From the NCBI RefSeq assembly GCF_027627575.1, contig NZ_CP114065.1, forward strand, positions 4,402,001 to 4,466,000: a DNA stretch of 64,000 nucleotides, in the 5' to 3' direction. The position numbers were made by a program, and so were the translations under genes. How positions within the stretch are numbered: position 1 is the first letter of the stretch; each line of letters starts with the position of its first letter. Below, piece after piece: positions 32,323-40,022 of this stretch. The notes beneath the pieces were generated by a model that did no database searches, was not told the DNA's origin, and was given only the letters and a program-made list of their open reading frames with translations. The DNA comes from Kribbella sp. CA-293567 (lineage in GTDB: Bacteria; Actinomycetota; Actinomycetes; Propionibacteriales; Kribbellaceae).

Positions 32323-33207
32323 CTAGCCGTTGATGTCGCGACTGGTCAAGCGGGCCCAAGCTGCCGCATAGAAGACGGTCAGGTAGCCGGCTTGGAGCAG
32401 CAGGTTGCGGACGATCGCATCCCAGTACGGCGGATCGCGGAGCAGGTCGGCGAAGGAGGGCCAGCCGTACATCATCAGCCAGGGATGGATCTCGTCGATC
32501 TGCGGGATCGCCCCGAGGATCCCGAACACGATGAACGCACCGAAGGTCGCTGCCATCGCGGCGAGCGGCGTCGAGGTCAGGGACGACACGAACAGGCCGA
32601 CTCCGGCGAGCCCAAGCAGCGACAACGCGACCAGGAGCGCGATCCCGAGGGCCCGCAGCAGTCCGTCGGCCAGCGACACCGTCGTCCCCGAGAGCAGCAC
32701 GACGTCGCCGACCGGGAACAGTGCGAGGCCGGCGATCAGCCCGGCGAGCCAGATCGTCAGGGTGGCCACCAGGCAGAAGACGATCAACGCGACCAGCTTC
32801 GCTGCGAGCAACCGAGATCGCCCGGCCGGCGCCGTCAGCATGTTGCGCAAGGTGCCGAGACTGGCCTCGCCGGCCAGCGACTCCCCTGCCACCACCGTCA
32901 CGGCGGTAGGCAGGAAGAACGGCAGCGACAGGCCGAGACTCGCGACGATGAGGAAGAACCCGTTGCCGGCGACCTGACCGATGAATCCCTCACCGCCCTC
33001 CGACCCGGACAGCTTGATCGCGACCCCGACCAGGACGGGTACGCCGGCCAGCACTGCCAGCGTCACCCAGGTCCGGGCGCGCCCGAAGACCAGGTGCAAC
33101 TCGGAGGCGAAGAGCGCGATCGTGTGCCGGCCCGCGGTGGGCCTGCGGGAGTTGTGCTCGCTCACTCTGCCGAGATCACGGCGGTCGGCGGTTTCACTCA
33201 GCGACAT
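32323..33207 (-). CDS. ABC-2 type transporter permease
   Basis: A 294-residue membrane protein with about six helices (WVTLAVLAGVPVLVGVAIKL first; last LLLQAGYLTVFYAAAWARL). VVAGESLAGEASLGTLRNML and the central GRSRLLAAKL segment are typical of ABC-2 export permeases. Its ATG (33207) overlaps the 3' end of the ATPase gene by 14 bp and has GGGGAGG six bases upstream. Together they form an exporter of unknown cargo. Confidence 0.87.
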   Translation of the reverse strand: MSLSETADRRDLGRVSEHNSRRPTAGRHTIALFASELHLVFGRARTWVTLAVLAGVPVLVGVAIKLSGSEGGEGFIGQVAGNGFFLIVASLGLSLPFFLPTAVTVVAGESLAGEASLGTLRNMLTAPAGRSRLLAAKLVALIVFCLVATLTIWLAGLIAGLALFPVGDVVLLSGTTVSLADGLLRALGIALLVALSLLGLAGVGLFVSSLTSTPLAAMAATFGAFIVFGILGAIPQIDEIHPWLMMYGWPSFADLLRDPPYWDAIVRNLLLQAGYLTVFYAAAWARLTSRDING

Positions 33208-34753
33208 CGAAGCCCTCCCCGGTCAACGCGACGAAGGCATCCTCGAGGCTCGGATGTTCGAGACCGAACCCGTGGATCCGGACGTCCGCCGCGACCAGCG
33301 CGGCGGCCAGCTTGTCGATCGGCAGCTCGCCGGGATCGCCGTCGACGAACGCCTCCAGCCGCCGTACGTCGGTCAACCCCAGCCCGGCCAGCGTGGTCGC
33401 GGCCTGCTCGAGGTCAGGCGTCCGGACCACCAGGCGCGGGCGCAGCTCCGAGCGCAACTCGGCCATCGTGGACTGCCGAACGATCCGGCCGCGACTCATC
33501 ACGGCGGCGTGCGTGCACACCTGCTCCACCTCGGCGAGCAGGTGGGTGGAGGTGAAGATCGTGGTCCCGTCGTCGGCCAGTTCGCGGATCAGCGAACGGA
33601 CCTCGCGGGTGCCCTGCGGATCGAGCCCGTTGGTCGGCTCGTCCAGCACGAGGAGGTCGCGGCGCTGCATCAACGCGACGGCAATCGCCAGGCGCTGACG
33701 CATGCCCAGTGAGTAGGCGCGCACCTTCTTTCCCGCGGCGTTCGACAGCCCGACCCGCTCCAGCGCCAGTCCGGCCCGCTGCTTGCGCGTGCGGGGGTCG
33801 GCGGTCCGGTCTGCGGCGTCGAAGCGGAGCAGGTTCGCGGTCCCGGTCCAGAACGGGTAGAACGCCGGTCCCTCGACCAGAGCGCCGACTCGTGGCAGCA
33901 CGGAGAGCTGAGCCTTGGGCATCGGCTCTCCCAGTAACTCGACCGAGCCGGACGACGGCGCGATCAGCCCGAGCAGCATCCGGATGGTCGTGGTCTTGCC
34001 CGACCCGTTCGGCCCGAGAAACCCGAAGATGCTGCCGGCCGGAACCACCAGGTCGATCCCGTCGACCGCGATCTGCCCACCCCGGAACCGCTTGGTCAGC
34101 CCCCGGGTGACGATCGGCGCATCGCTCTCGCCCAAAGCTGAATCGGCGGGGCGAGACGAAGCCGACCCACCGGCGCGCGACGAAGCCGACGTGCCTGCGT
34201 TAGAAGAACCAGACCCGGCGGTGCCAGACGAACCCGATGCGCCCGAGTCCGGCACAGCCGACGCGGCGGCACTGAACGAAGTCGACGCGCCCGCCGAAGC
34301 CATCCCGGCGGCGCCGGATGAGGCTGACCTGCTGGTGGATGCGGGATCGGCAGGAACGGACGACTTGGTGCTCGACCGTGTTGCTTCGCCCCCGGACCGA
34401 GCACTCGCCAGCGCGGGTGCCGGGGCTGGCGATTCGGCGATGGCCGGTGGCGGTGTTGTTGCTTCATCCCCAGACCAAGCACCCGCCGAAGCGGCTGCTG
34501 AGGCTGCAGACTCGGCGGCGGTCGACGGCGGTGCTTCATCCCCGGACCCAGCACGCGCCAGGGCGGGTGCTGGGACTGCAGACTCGGCGGCGGTTGACGG
34601 TGTTGCTTCGTCGCCGGACCGAGCGCTCGCCACAGCGGGTGCTGGGGACTCCGCGGTGGGCGCCGGGTGATCGCCTGGTGTTGGGCTTGGTGCTGCTGGC
34701 TTGTCTGCGGCTGGGCGTGCTGGCCCGCCGGGGGAAGGGGACATCGGTGGCAC
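33194..34753 (-). CDS. ABC transporter ATPase with long low-complexity N-terminal extension
   Basis: 519 residues, of which only ~213-519 are the CcmA/DrrA-type ATPase: Walker A GPNGSGKTTT, signature YSLGMRQRLAIAVAL, Walker B LLVLDEPTNGLDP and H-loop TSTHLLAEVEQ. Residues 1-210 are Ala/Ser/Pro/Gly/Thr-rich, with four tandem 22-26-residue units starting AES and containing SGDEA (34367-34654). The first in-frame start is GTG 34753, 21 bp after the LolA-like gene; later GTG/ATG codons inside the tail could give a normal-length ATPase. The extension keeps the frame open over 630 bp and is probably real but disordered. Confidence 0.8.
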   Translation of the reverse strand: MPPMSPSPGGPARPAADKPAAPSPTPGDHPAPTAESPAPAVASARSGDEATPSTAAESAVPAPALARAGSGDEAPPSTAAESAASAAASAGAWSGDEATTPPPAIAESPAPAPALASARSGGEATRSSTKSSVPADPASTSRSASSGAAGMASAGASTSFSAAASAVPDSGASGSSGTAGSGSSNAGTSASSRAGGSASSRPADSALGESDAPIVTRGLTKRFRGGQIAVDGIDLVVPAGSIFGFLGPNGSGKTTTIRMLLGLIAPSSGSVELLGEPMPKAQLSVLPRVGALVEGPAFYPFWTGTANLLRFDAADRTADPRTRKQRAGLALERVGLSNAAGKKVRAYSLGMRQRLAIAVALMQRRDLLVLDEPTNGLDPQGTREVRSLIRELADDGTTIFTSTHLLAEVEQVCTHAAVMSRGRIVRQSTMAELRSELRPRLVVRTPDLEQAATTLAGLGLTDVRRLEAFVDGDPGELPIDKLAAALVAADVRIHGFGLEHPSLEDAFVALTGEGFDVAE

Positions 34754-34773
34754 CGGATCGCTGGTGTGGTCGG

Positions 34774-35901
34774 TCAGCGGGGGGCCTTGGCGGCGGCGGC
34801 TTGGAGGGCATCTGGGGTGACCAGGCCGGTGAAGATACGGCCGTCGGTGGTGATCAGGGCGTTGACCATCTTGGTCGACAGGATCTTGCCGGTGCCCCAG
34901 CTGCCCTGGACCGTCGGCGCCTTGGCGAGAAGCTGGTCGAGGGCCGGGTTGCCGGCGGTCGGGTTGCCCCGGAGTACGGCGACCGCGTTCCAGCCTTCAC
35001 CGACGACGGTCGGACGGTCGGACGGTACCGACGGCTTCGTCGGCGTGCCAGGCTTGCCGGACTTCGGCGTGATCGGCGGAGTCTGCTTGCCGAGAGCCTT
35101 CGCCGGAAGCTTCTTCTCCGTCACCTTGACGCCCTTCGGCGGGGTGAAGGCGAAGGTGCTCGCAGCCGGTACGTCGAAGGACACCGCCGAGAAGCCGAGC
35201 TGCACGGCCGGGTCCTTGCCTGTGCGGGGCAGCACTGTGACCTGCAGCGGCACCCAGGTCTTGGAGTCGACCGCGAGGGTGACCGAACCGACCGTGGTCT
35301 GGTCGGTCTTCGGCACCAGGCGCAGCTTGTAGGCATCGCGGCCGGCGACCTTCTCCGTGCCGCTGACCTCGACCTTGGTGGACGGGTCGATGGCGGCGAG
35401 GAACTGCTTGGCCACTGCCTGCGGGTCGTACGCCTGCTTCTCCGGCGCGACCTTGGGTGCCTTCTCCGGCTTGGCCGGGTGCGCGGGCAGCGCCAGCTTG
35501 GTCGCTTCGCGCTTGGCCGAGTCGTAGACCCAGGCGGTCTTGCCGTCCGTGGTCAGCACCCGCTCGGCCATGTGGTCGAGCACCGAGACGCGGGCCTTGT
35601 CCGGGCCGGCGAAGGCGACCCGGGCGGTGTGGTCACCGGTCAGCAGGTCGAGGAACTGGTTGGCGTCCTCGCCGCCCATCCCGGGCAGCGCCGGCAGACC
35701 GAGATCGGTCGAGGACGTGACCGTCCCCGACAGACCGTCGACCTTGGCCGTTTGCACGCGGGCGAGCAACTCCTGCGCGGTGATCCTGGGCAGGTCCGGA
35801 GACGCGTCCGCGACCATCGGCCCGAACGCTCCCACCCCTGCGACCATCGCGACTGCCGTGACCGGCACCAACCACCGTCGACTGCGCTTCGCTGCTCCCA
35901 T
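34774..35901 (-). CDS. Secreted LolA-like lipoprotein-carrier-fold protein
   Basis: A 375-residue exported protein. The signal sequence RRWLVPVTAVAMVAGVGAFG follows a basic start, with cleavage probably after VADASP. The mature part has the LolA/LppX-like pattern (ITAQELLARVQTAKVDGLSG, TTDGKTAWVYDSAKREATKL, LRLVPKTDQTTVGSVTLAVD, VPLQVTVLP), ending in a second small domain. LolA-like proteins in actinobacteria carry lipids or lipoproteins or sense sigma-factor pathways. It is the first gene of an operon with the ABC ATPase and permease, suggesting joint envelope export. Confidence 0.8.
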   Translation of the reverse strand: MGAAKRSRRWLVPVTAVAMVAGVGAFGPMVADASPDLPRITAQELLARVQTAKVDGLSGTVTSSTDLGLPALPGMGGEDANQFLDLLTGDHTARVAFAGPDKARVSVLDHMAERVLTTDGKTAWVYDSAKREATKLALPAHPAKPEKAPKVAPEKQAYDPQAVAKQFLAAIDPSTKVEVSGTEKVAGRDAYKLRLVPKTDQTTVGSVTLAVDSKTWVPLQVTVLPRTGKDPAVQLGFSAVSFDVPAASTFAFTPPKGVKVTEKKLPAKALGKQTPPITPKSGKPGTPTKPSVPSDRPTVVGEGWNAVAVLRGNPTAGNPALDQLLAKAPTVQGSWGTGKILSTKMVNALITTDGRIFTGLVTPDALQAAAAKAPR

Positions 35902-35945
35902 GTCATCAAGACTCGCACTCCGCACCCGCCGAACCAAGCCGCTCA

Positions 35946-35977
35946 GGGTCCGTTCACCCAAAAGAGTGAACGGACCC
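35946..35977 (-). terminator. Rho-independent-type hairpin between LURP-one and LolA-like genes
   Basis: GGGTCCGTTCAC and GTGAACGGACCC form a perfect 12-bp stem around an 8-nt loop. It lies 20 bp after the end of the LURP-one gene and thus probably ends the cobalamin-region transcript. No T-run follows, as is common for actinobacterial terminators. Confidence 0.75.
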
Positions 35978-35997
35978 CGCCGAGGAGTAGCCGAAAG

Positions 35998-36612
35998 TCA
36001 GCGGCTCTGCAGCGCGTCGAGCGCGACGGTCATCGCGGCGGCGACGCGGAAGTCGAGCCGCGAGTCCGGCACGGAGATCCGGTAGCGGTCACGCACCGAC
36101 ACCTTGCGCTCGACCGACAGCACCGGCTGACCGGTGGCGCGGTCCTTGAAGTCGAAGTGGAAGATGAACGGCAACGGGATCTCCCCGACGAACGGGACGA
36201 ACTGCCAGATCCGCCGGACCGCCGCGATGGTCGGGTTCCGCTCGGTGCCGTCGGTCTCCAGGCCCGGGCTGCTCAGCTGCCAGCTGGACCGCAGCAGGCT
36301 CTTGCCGAAGTCCTTCTTGAACCAGCCGATCGCCTGGCCGTTGGCGTCGAACACGTCGTAGCCGGAGCCGAGGTCCAGCCGCTTGCGGGCCTTGAACGAG
36401 AAGACTGCCTGCGACTTGGAGTCGTCGGCGTAGAAGGTGACCTGTTCCTTGAAGGCCATCCGCTTCTGCTGCGCGAACGCCAGCATCGGTCCGTCGGTGC
36501 CGTCGGGGTTGGTGGAGATCAGTTCGTACCTGTTCGCCATCAGGGTGATCCGCTGCTTCATGGAGAAGGCGGGAACGTACATAGGCGCAGGGCCTTGAGG
36601 TGGGACCGTCAT
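35998..36612 (-). CDS. LURP-one-related (phospholipid-scramblase-like fold) protein
   Basis: A 204-residue protein of the LOR/scramblase beta-barrel family. MKQRITLMANRYELIS, the FSFKARKRLDLGSGYDVFDA strand pair, IGWFKKDFGKSLLRSSWQL and VLSVERKVSVRDRYRI are typical. The fold is used in phospholipid scramblases and plant LURP1; the bacterial role is unknown. Its ATG overlaps the stop of the CobE-BluB fusion (ATGA, 36609-36612), so it is made from the cobalamin transcript, which is an unexpected partnership. Confidence 0.85.
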   Translation of the reverse strand: MTVPPQGPAPMYVPAFSMKQRITLMANRYELISTNPDGTDGPMLAFAQQKRMAFKEQVTFYADDSKSQAVFSFKARKRLDLGSGYDVFDANGQAIGWFKKDFGKSLLRSSWQLSSPGLETDGTERNPTIAAVRRIWQFVPFVGEIPLPFIFHFDFKDRATGQPVLSVERKVSVRDRYRISVPDSRLDFRVAAAMTVALDALQSR

Positions 36613-38030
36613 GCGGAGGAGTCTGTCACCTTCAGCGGCTCATCCGTCCCAGCTCCACAGGCCAGGGCCCCCAGCCGCACTCCACGTGCCAGCCCGGCCG
36701 CCACGGCCGAGTCCGACATCAGCTCCAACTGAAACGCTCCGACCCCCTGCAGTACAAGGTCCCGAGCCACTTCCACGCCCAGCTCGACGGCCTCGTCCAC
36801 TGTCCGAGCCGGCCGCCACAACACTCCGAAGTCCGCCCGAGGCTTCTCCCCACCAACCTGTACGACGAGCGCCTCCGCCCGCTCCAGGTACGCAGGGGCC
36901 GCGTCATCAGCCACGATCAGCCGGACCACCTGCGTCCCAGCAGCCTGTACTGCGCCGGCAGCCGCCGTAGCGTCGTCAGCGATCACCGCACTGGGCTCTA
37001 CTCCCGGTAGACCTCGTTGCCCCCACGCCTCTTGATGCACGGCCCAGGACAGCGGCCGGCGAGCTGCCCAGCCGCTCCTGACCAGCTCGGGCGCCGCAGC
37101 GAACGCCTCGACATGTCCGACACACAGATAGCCGACCAGTTCGACGTGCGCCGGCAATCCCAGGACCGCAGCGACCTCGCCCGGCTCGAAGAACGACACC
37201 CACCCGACCCCGAGCCCTTCGGCCCGCGCTGCGAGCCACAGGTTCTGCACTGCGATCGCCGCTGAGAACCAGGTCGTCCGTGGGTCCGCGTGCCGGCCCA
37301 GCACGTGCCTTCCGCCGCGTCCGGGATCGCAGGTGACCGCGATGTTCAGCGGGGTCTCCAGGATCGCCTCGATCTTCAGCCCGTCGAAGGCGCTCCGTCG
37401 ATCGGCCGGTAGGGAAGCCGCGAAAGCATCCCGCTGCGCGGCGGCAAGGTCGCGGACCGTCCGCCGAGTGGCGACGTCTTTGATCAGCACGAAGTCCCAG
37501 GGCTGACTCAACCCCACACTGGGGGCCCGGTGCGCCGACTCCAGCACCCGAGTCAGTACGTCGTCCGCGATCGGCCGGTCGACGAACCCGCGTCGCACAT
37601 CACGCCGCTCCGCCAACACTCGATGTACTACGTCCCGCTCCCCCACCGCATAGCCAGGAGCAGCCGGCACCTCCGGCAACCGCCCCACCGCCACAGTGGC
37701 CCGTGCTGACGCCTGCTTCGGTACTACGACCTCAGCCCCGCTGAGCATCACAGCCGCCTCAGCGACACTCGCAGTACCGGCCAGGCGCTCGACCGTGTCG
37801 CTCGGAGTGGGTACTGCGTGTTGCGACAGCTCCAGCTTGGAGGCAGTGAGCAGCTGGGCTCCCAGCGAAGCCACCAGCCGCTGCAAACCCGGCTCTGACT
37901 CTCTGCCGTCGACAGTGACGACTTGGCTTACCTCTGCCGCGTCCATCCCGGCAAGCGCCGAGTCCACCAGGTCCCGCAGCTCCCGGTACGACGTACCGGA
38001 GCGCAGGCCGACCCCCAGGACGAGGCTCAC
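36609..38030 (-). CDS. CobE/CbiG-C - BluB fusion with extra C-terminal domain
   Basis: A 473-residue multidomain protein. Residues 1-~118 match CobE/CbiG C-terminal domain (LVLGVGLRSGTSYRELRDLV, LLTASKLELSQHAVPTPSDT). Residues ~131-340 are BluB, the O2-dependent enzyme that converts FMNH2 to 5,6-dimethylbenzimidazole (RDVRRGFVDRPIADDVLTRV, HRAPSVGLSQPWDFVLI, GVGWVSFFEP). Residues ~345-473 are not recognised. GTG 38030 overlaps the cobB stop (GTGA). The fusion joins corrin-ring and lower-ligand functions in one chain, which supports a native DMB-cobalamin product. Confidence 0.82.
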   Translation of the reverse strand: MSLVLGVGLRSGTSYRELRDLVDSALAGMDAAEVSQVVTVDGRESEPGLQRLVASLGAQLLTASKLELSQHAVPTPSDTVERLAGTASVAEAAVMLSGAEVVVPKQASARATVAVGRLPEVPAAPGYAVGERDVVHRVLAERRDVRRGFVDRPIADDVLTRVLESAHRAPSVGLSQPWDFVLIKDVATRRTVRDLAAAQRDAFAASLPADRRSAFDGLKIEAILETPLNIAVTCDPGRGGRHVLGRHADPRTTWFSAAIAVQNLWLAARAEGLGVGWVSFFEPGEVAAVLGLPAHVELVGYLCVGHVEAFAAAPELVRSGWAARRPLSWAVHQEAWGQRGLPGVEPSAVIADDATAAAGAVQAAGTQVVRLIVADDAAPAYLERAEALVVQVGGEKPRADFGVLWRPARTVDEAVELGVEVARDLVLQGVGAFQLELMSDSAVAAGLARGVRLGALACGAGTDEPLKVTDSSA

Positions 38031-39382
38031 TTCTCCAGCCCTGCATGGACACGGGCAGCGGCCACGAACCTGGCCGGGACGTCAGGGGTGGCGGTCCAGT
38101 GCAGGTGAAGGTAGGACGCGTGGATCTGCGCGCGGGCGAATCCCTCCCGCTGACCGCCCGGCAAGTACCAAGCAGCCGGTACGTCGTCGTCGAACTCCAC
38201 CGTCGTGCGGTGGAACTCATGCCCCCGAACGCGCCGCCCTTCGTCGAAGAAGGACGTCGTGGAAGCAGCAATCGCCGTGCGGTAGCCGAGCGTCAGGCGA
38301 CTGGTCATCTGCGCCTTGGCAGGCAGTACGCCGGTGAGCTGGTGGCCGTCGAGTTCACGGCACAGGTAGAGCAGCCCGGCGCACTCGGCTACGACCGGCA
38401 GACCGCCCGCGACCTCTGCGGCGACCTGCTCACGCAGTGCGACGTTGCCGGAGAGCGCTTCCGCGTGGAGTTCGGGGAAACCGCCGCCGAGGTACAGCGC
38501 GGAGGTTGCTTCGGGCAACGAATCGTGCAGCGGGTCGAAGCTGATCACGTCCGCGCCGGCCGCGGTCAGCAGTTCGGCGGTCTCGGCGTAGCGGAAGGAG
38601 AAGACAGGTCCACCGGCCATCGCGATCACCGGGCGCCCCTCCTCGGCCGGAGTCACCTCTGCCGCCGGATCCCACGGAGTCACGGCGAGCGGAACGGCTG
38701 CCCGGGCGGCGACGACGAAGGCCTCCAGGTCCACGCCCTGACGAACCAGCTCGGCGGCCGCGTCCACCGCGGTCGAGGCCTGCTCACGTTGTTCGTCCGC
38801 CGGGACGAGACCGAGGTGGCGACTCGGAACGGTCAGGCGGGTGTCACGACGCAGTACGCCCAGAACCGGTACGCCGGTCGGCGCGACCCCGGCGCGTACC
38901 TCGGCCTCGTGGCGATCCGAGCCGACCTTGTTCAGGATCACTCCGACGATCCGCACCTCGGGGTCGTAGGCAACGAAACCCTGGACGACCGCACCGACGC
39001 TGCGGCCGGCCGCGGAGGCGTCCACCACCAGCACGATCGGTGCCTGCAGCAACTTCGAGACGTGCGCGGTCGAGGAGTAGCCCTCGGTGCCGAGCGCGCC
39101 GTCGTACAGGCCCATCACGCCTTCGACGACCGCGATGTCCGCGCCCGCGCAGCCGTGTGCGAACAGCGGCGCGACCCGCTCCTCACCGGACAGCATCGGG
39201 TCGAGGTTGCGCCCAGGCCGGCCGGTCGCGACCGCATGGAAGCCCGGATCGATGTAGTCCGGCCCGACCTTGAAGCCGGCCACCACATGCCCGGCGCGCC
39301 GCAGCGCGGCCATCAGCCCGACCGCGACGGTGGTCTTGCCCGCGCCGGAGGACGGCGCGGCGACGACCAGCCGCGGGATCAC
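38027..39382 (-). CDS. cobB: Cobyrinate a,c-diamide synthase
   Basis: A 451-residue glutamine-dependent amidotransferase. The N-terminal dethiobiotin-synthetase-like ATPase has PSSGAGKTTVAVGL and GPDYIDPGFH. The C-terminal class I GATase has the nucleophile in VVAECAGLLYL and a late His in RGHEFHRTTV. It amidates the a and c side chains of (hydrogeno)byrinate before or with cobalt chelation. GTG 39382 lies 25 bp after the cobO stop. Confidence 0.93.
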   Translation of the reverse strand: MIPRLVVAAPSSGAGKTTVAVGLMAALRRAGHVVAGFKVGPDYIDPGFHAVATGRPGRNLDPMLSGEERVAPLFAHGCAGADIAVVEGVMGLYDGALGTEGYSSTAHVSKLLQAPIVLVVDASAAGRSVGAVVQGFVAYDPEVRIVGVILNKVGSDRHEAEVRAGVAPTGVPVLGVLRRDTRLTVPSRHLGLVPADEQREQASTAVDAAAELVRQGVDLEAFVVAARAAVPLAVTPWDPAAEVTPAEEGRPVIAMAGGPVFSFRYAETAELLTAAGADVISFDPLHDSLPEATSALYLGGGFPELHAEALSGNVALREQVAAEVAGGLPVVAECAGLLYLCRELDGHQLTGVLPAKAQMTSRLTLGYRTAIAASTTSFFDEGRRVRGHEFHRTTVEFDDDVPAAWYLPGGQREGFARAQIHASYLHLHWTATPDVPARFVAAARVHAGLEK

Positions 39383-39407
39383 GCCGTCACCCGGATCCGG
39401 CGCGCGC

Positions 39408-40022
39408 TCACCACTCGATCCCCCGCTGGCCCTTCTGGCCGGCGTCCATCGGGTGTTTGAGCTTGGTCATCTCGGTGACCAGGTCGGCCGCGTCGAGCAG
39501 CCGCTGGTCGGCGTTGCGGCCGGTGATCACGACGTACTGGTGACCGGGCCGCGACGTCAGCGTCTCGACCACCTCGTCGACGTCGACCCAGCCCCACTTC
39601 ATCGGGTAGGTGAACTCGTCCAGCACATAGAGATCGTGGCTCTCGGCGGCGATCCGGCGCTGGATCTCCCGCCAGCCTTCGAGCGCGTCGGCGGCGTGGT
39701 CCTCCTCGCTGCCGGCCTTGCGCGACCAGCTCCAGCCCTCACCCATCTTGTGCCACTCGACCGGGCCACCCTGACCCGTTGCCTCATGCAACTGACCGAG
39801 CGCCTTGAACGCGCTCTCTTCGCCGACCTTCCACTTCGCGCTCTTGACGAACTGGAAGACGCCGATGTTCCAGCCCTGGTTCCAGCCGCGCAGCGCCATC
39901 CCGAACGCGGCGGTCGACTTCCCCTTCATCTCCCCGGTGTGCACCATCAGCAGTGGCCGGTTCCGGCGCTGCCGGGTGGTCAGGCCGTCCTTCGGTACGA
40001 CGCTCGGTTGTCCCTGCGGCAT
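39408..40022 (-). CDS. cobO: Cob(I)yrinic acid a,c-diamide adenosyltransferase
   Basis: A 204-residue CobA/CobO-type enzyme with Walker-like HTGEMKGKSTAAFGMALR, FQFVKSAKWKVGEE, YVLDEFTYPMKWGWVD and VITGRNADQRLLDAADLVTE. It transfers the 5'-deoxyadenosyl group from ATP to Co(I) corrinoids. ATG 40022 overlaps the chelatase stop in TGATG. Membership of this operon is standard for aerobic-type actinobacterial pathways. Confidence 0.94.
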   Translation of the reverse strand: MPQGQPSVVPKDGLTTRQRRNRPLLMVHTGEMKGKSTAAFGMALRGWNQGWNIGVFQFVKSAKWKVGEESAFKALGQLHEATGQGGPVEWHKMGEGWSWSRKAGSEEDHAADALEGWREIQRRIAAESHDLYVLDEFTYPMKWGWVDVDEVVETLTSRPGHQYVVITGRNADQRLLDAADLVTEMTKLKHPMDAGQKGQRGIEW

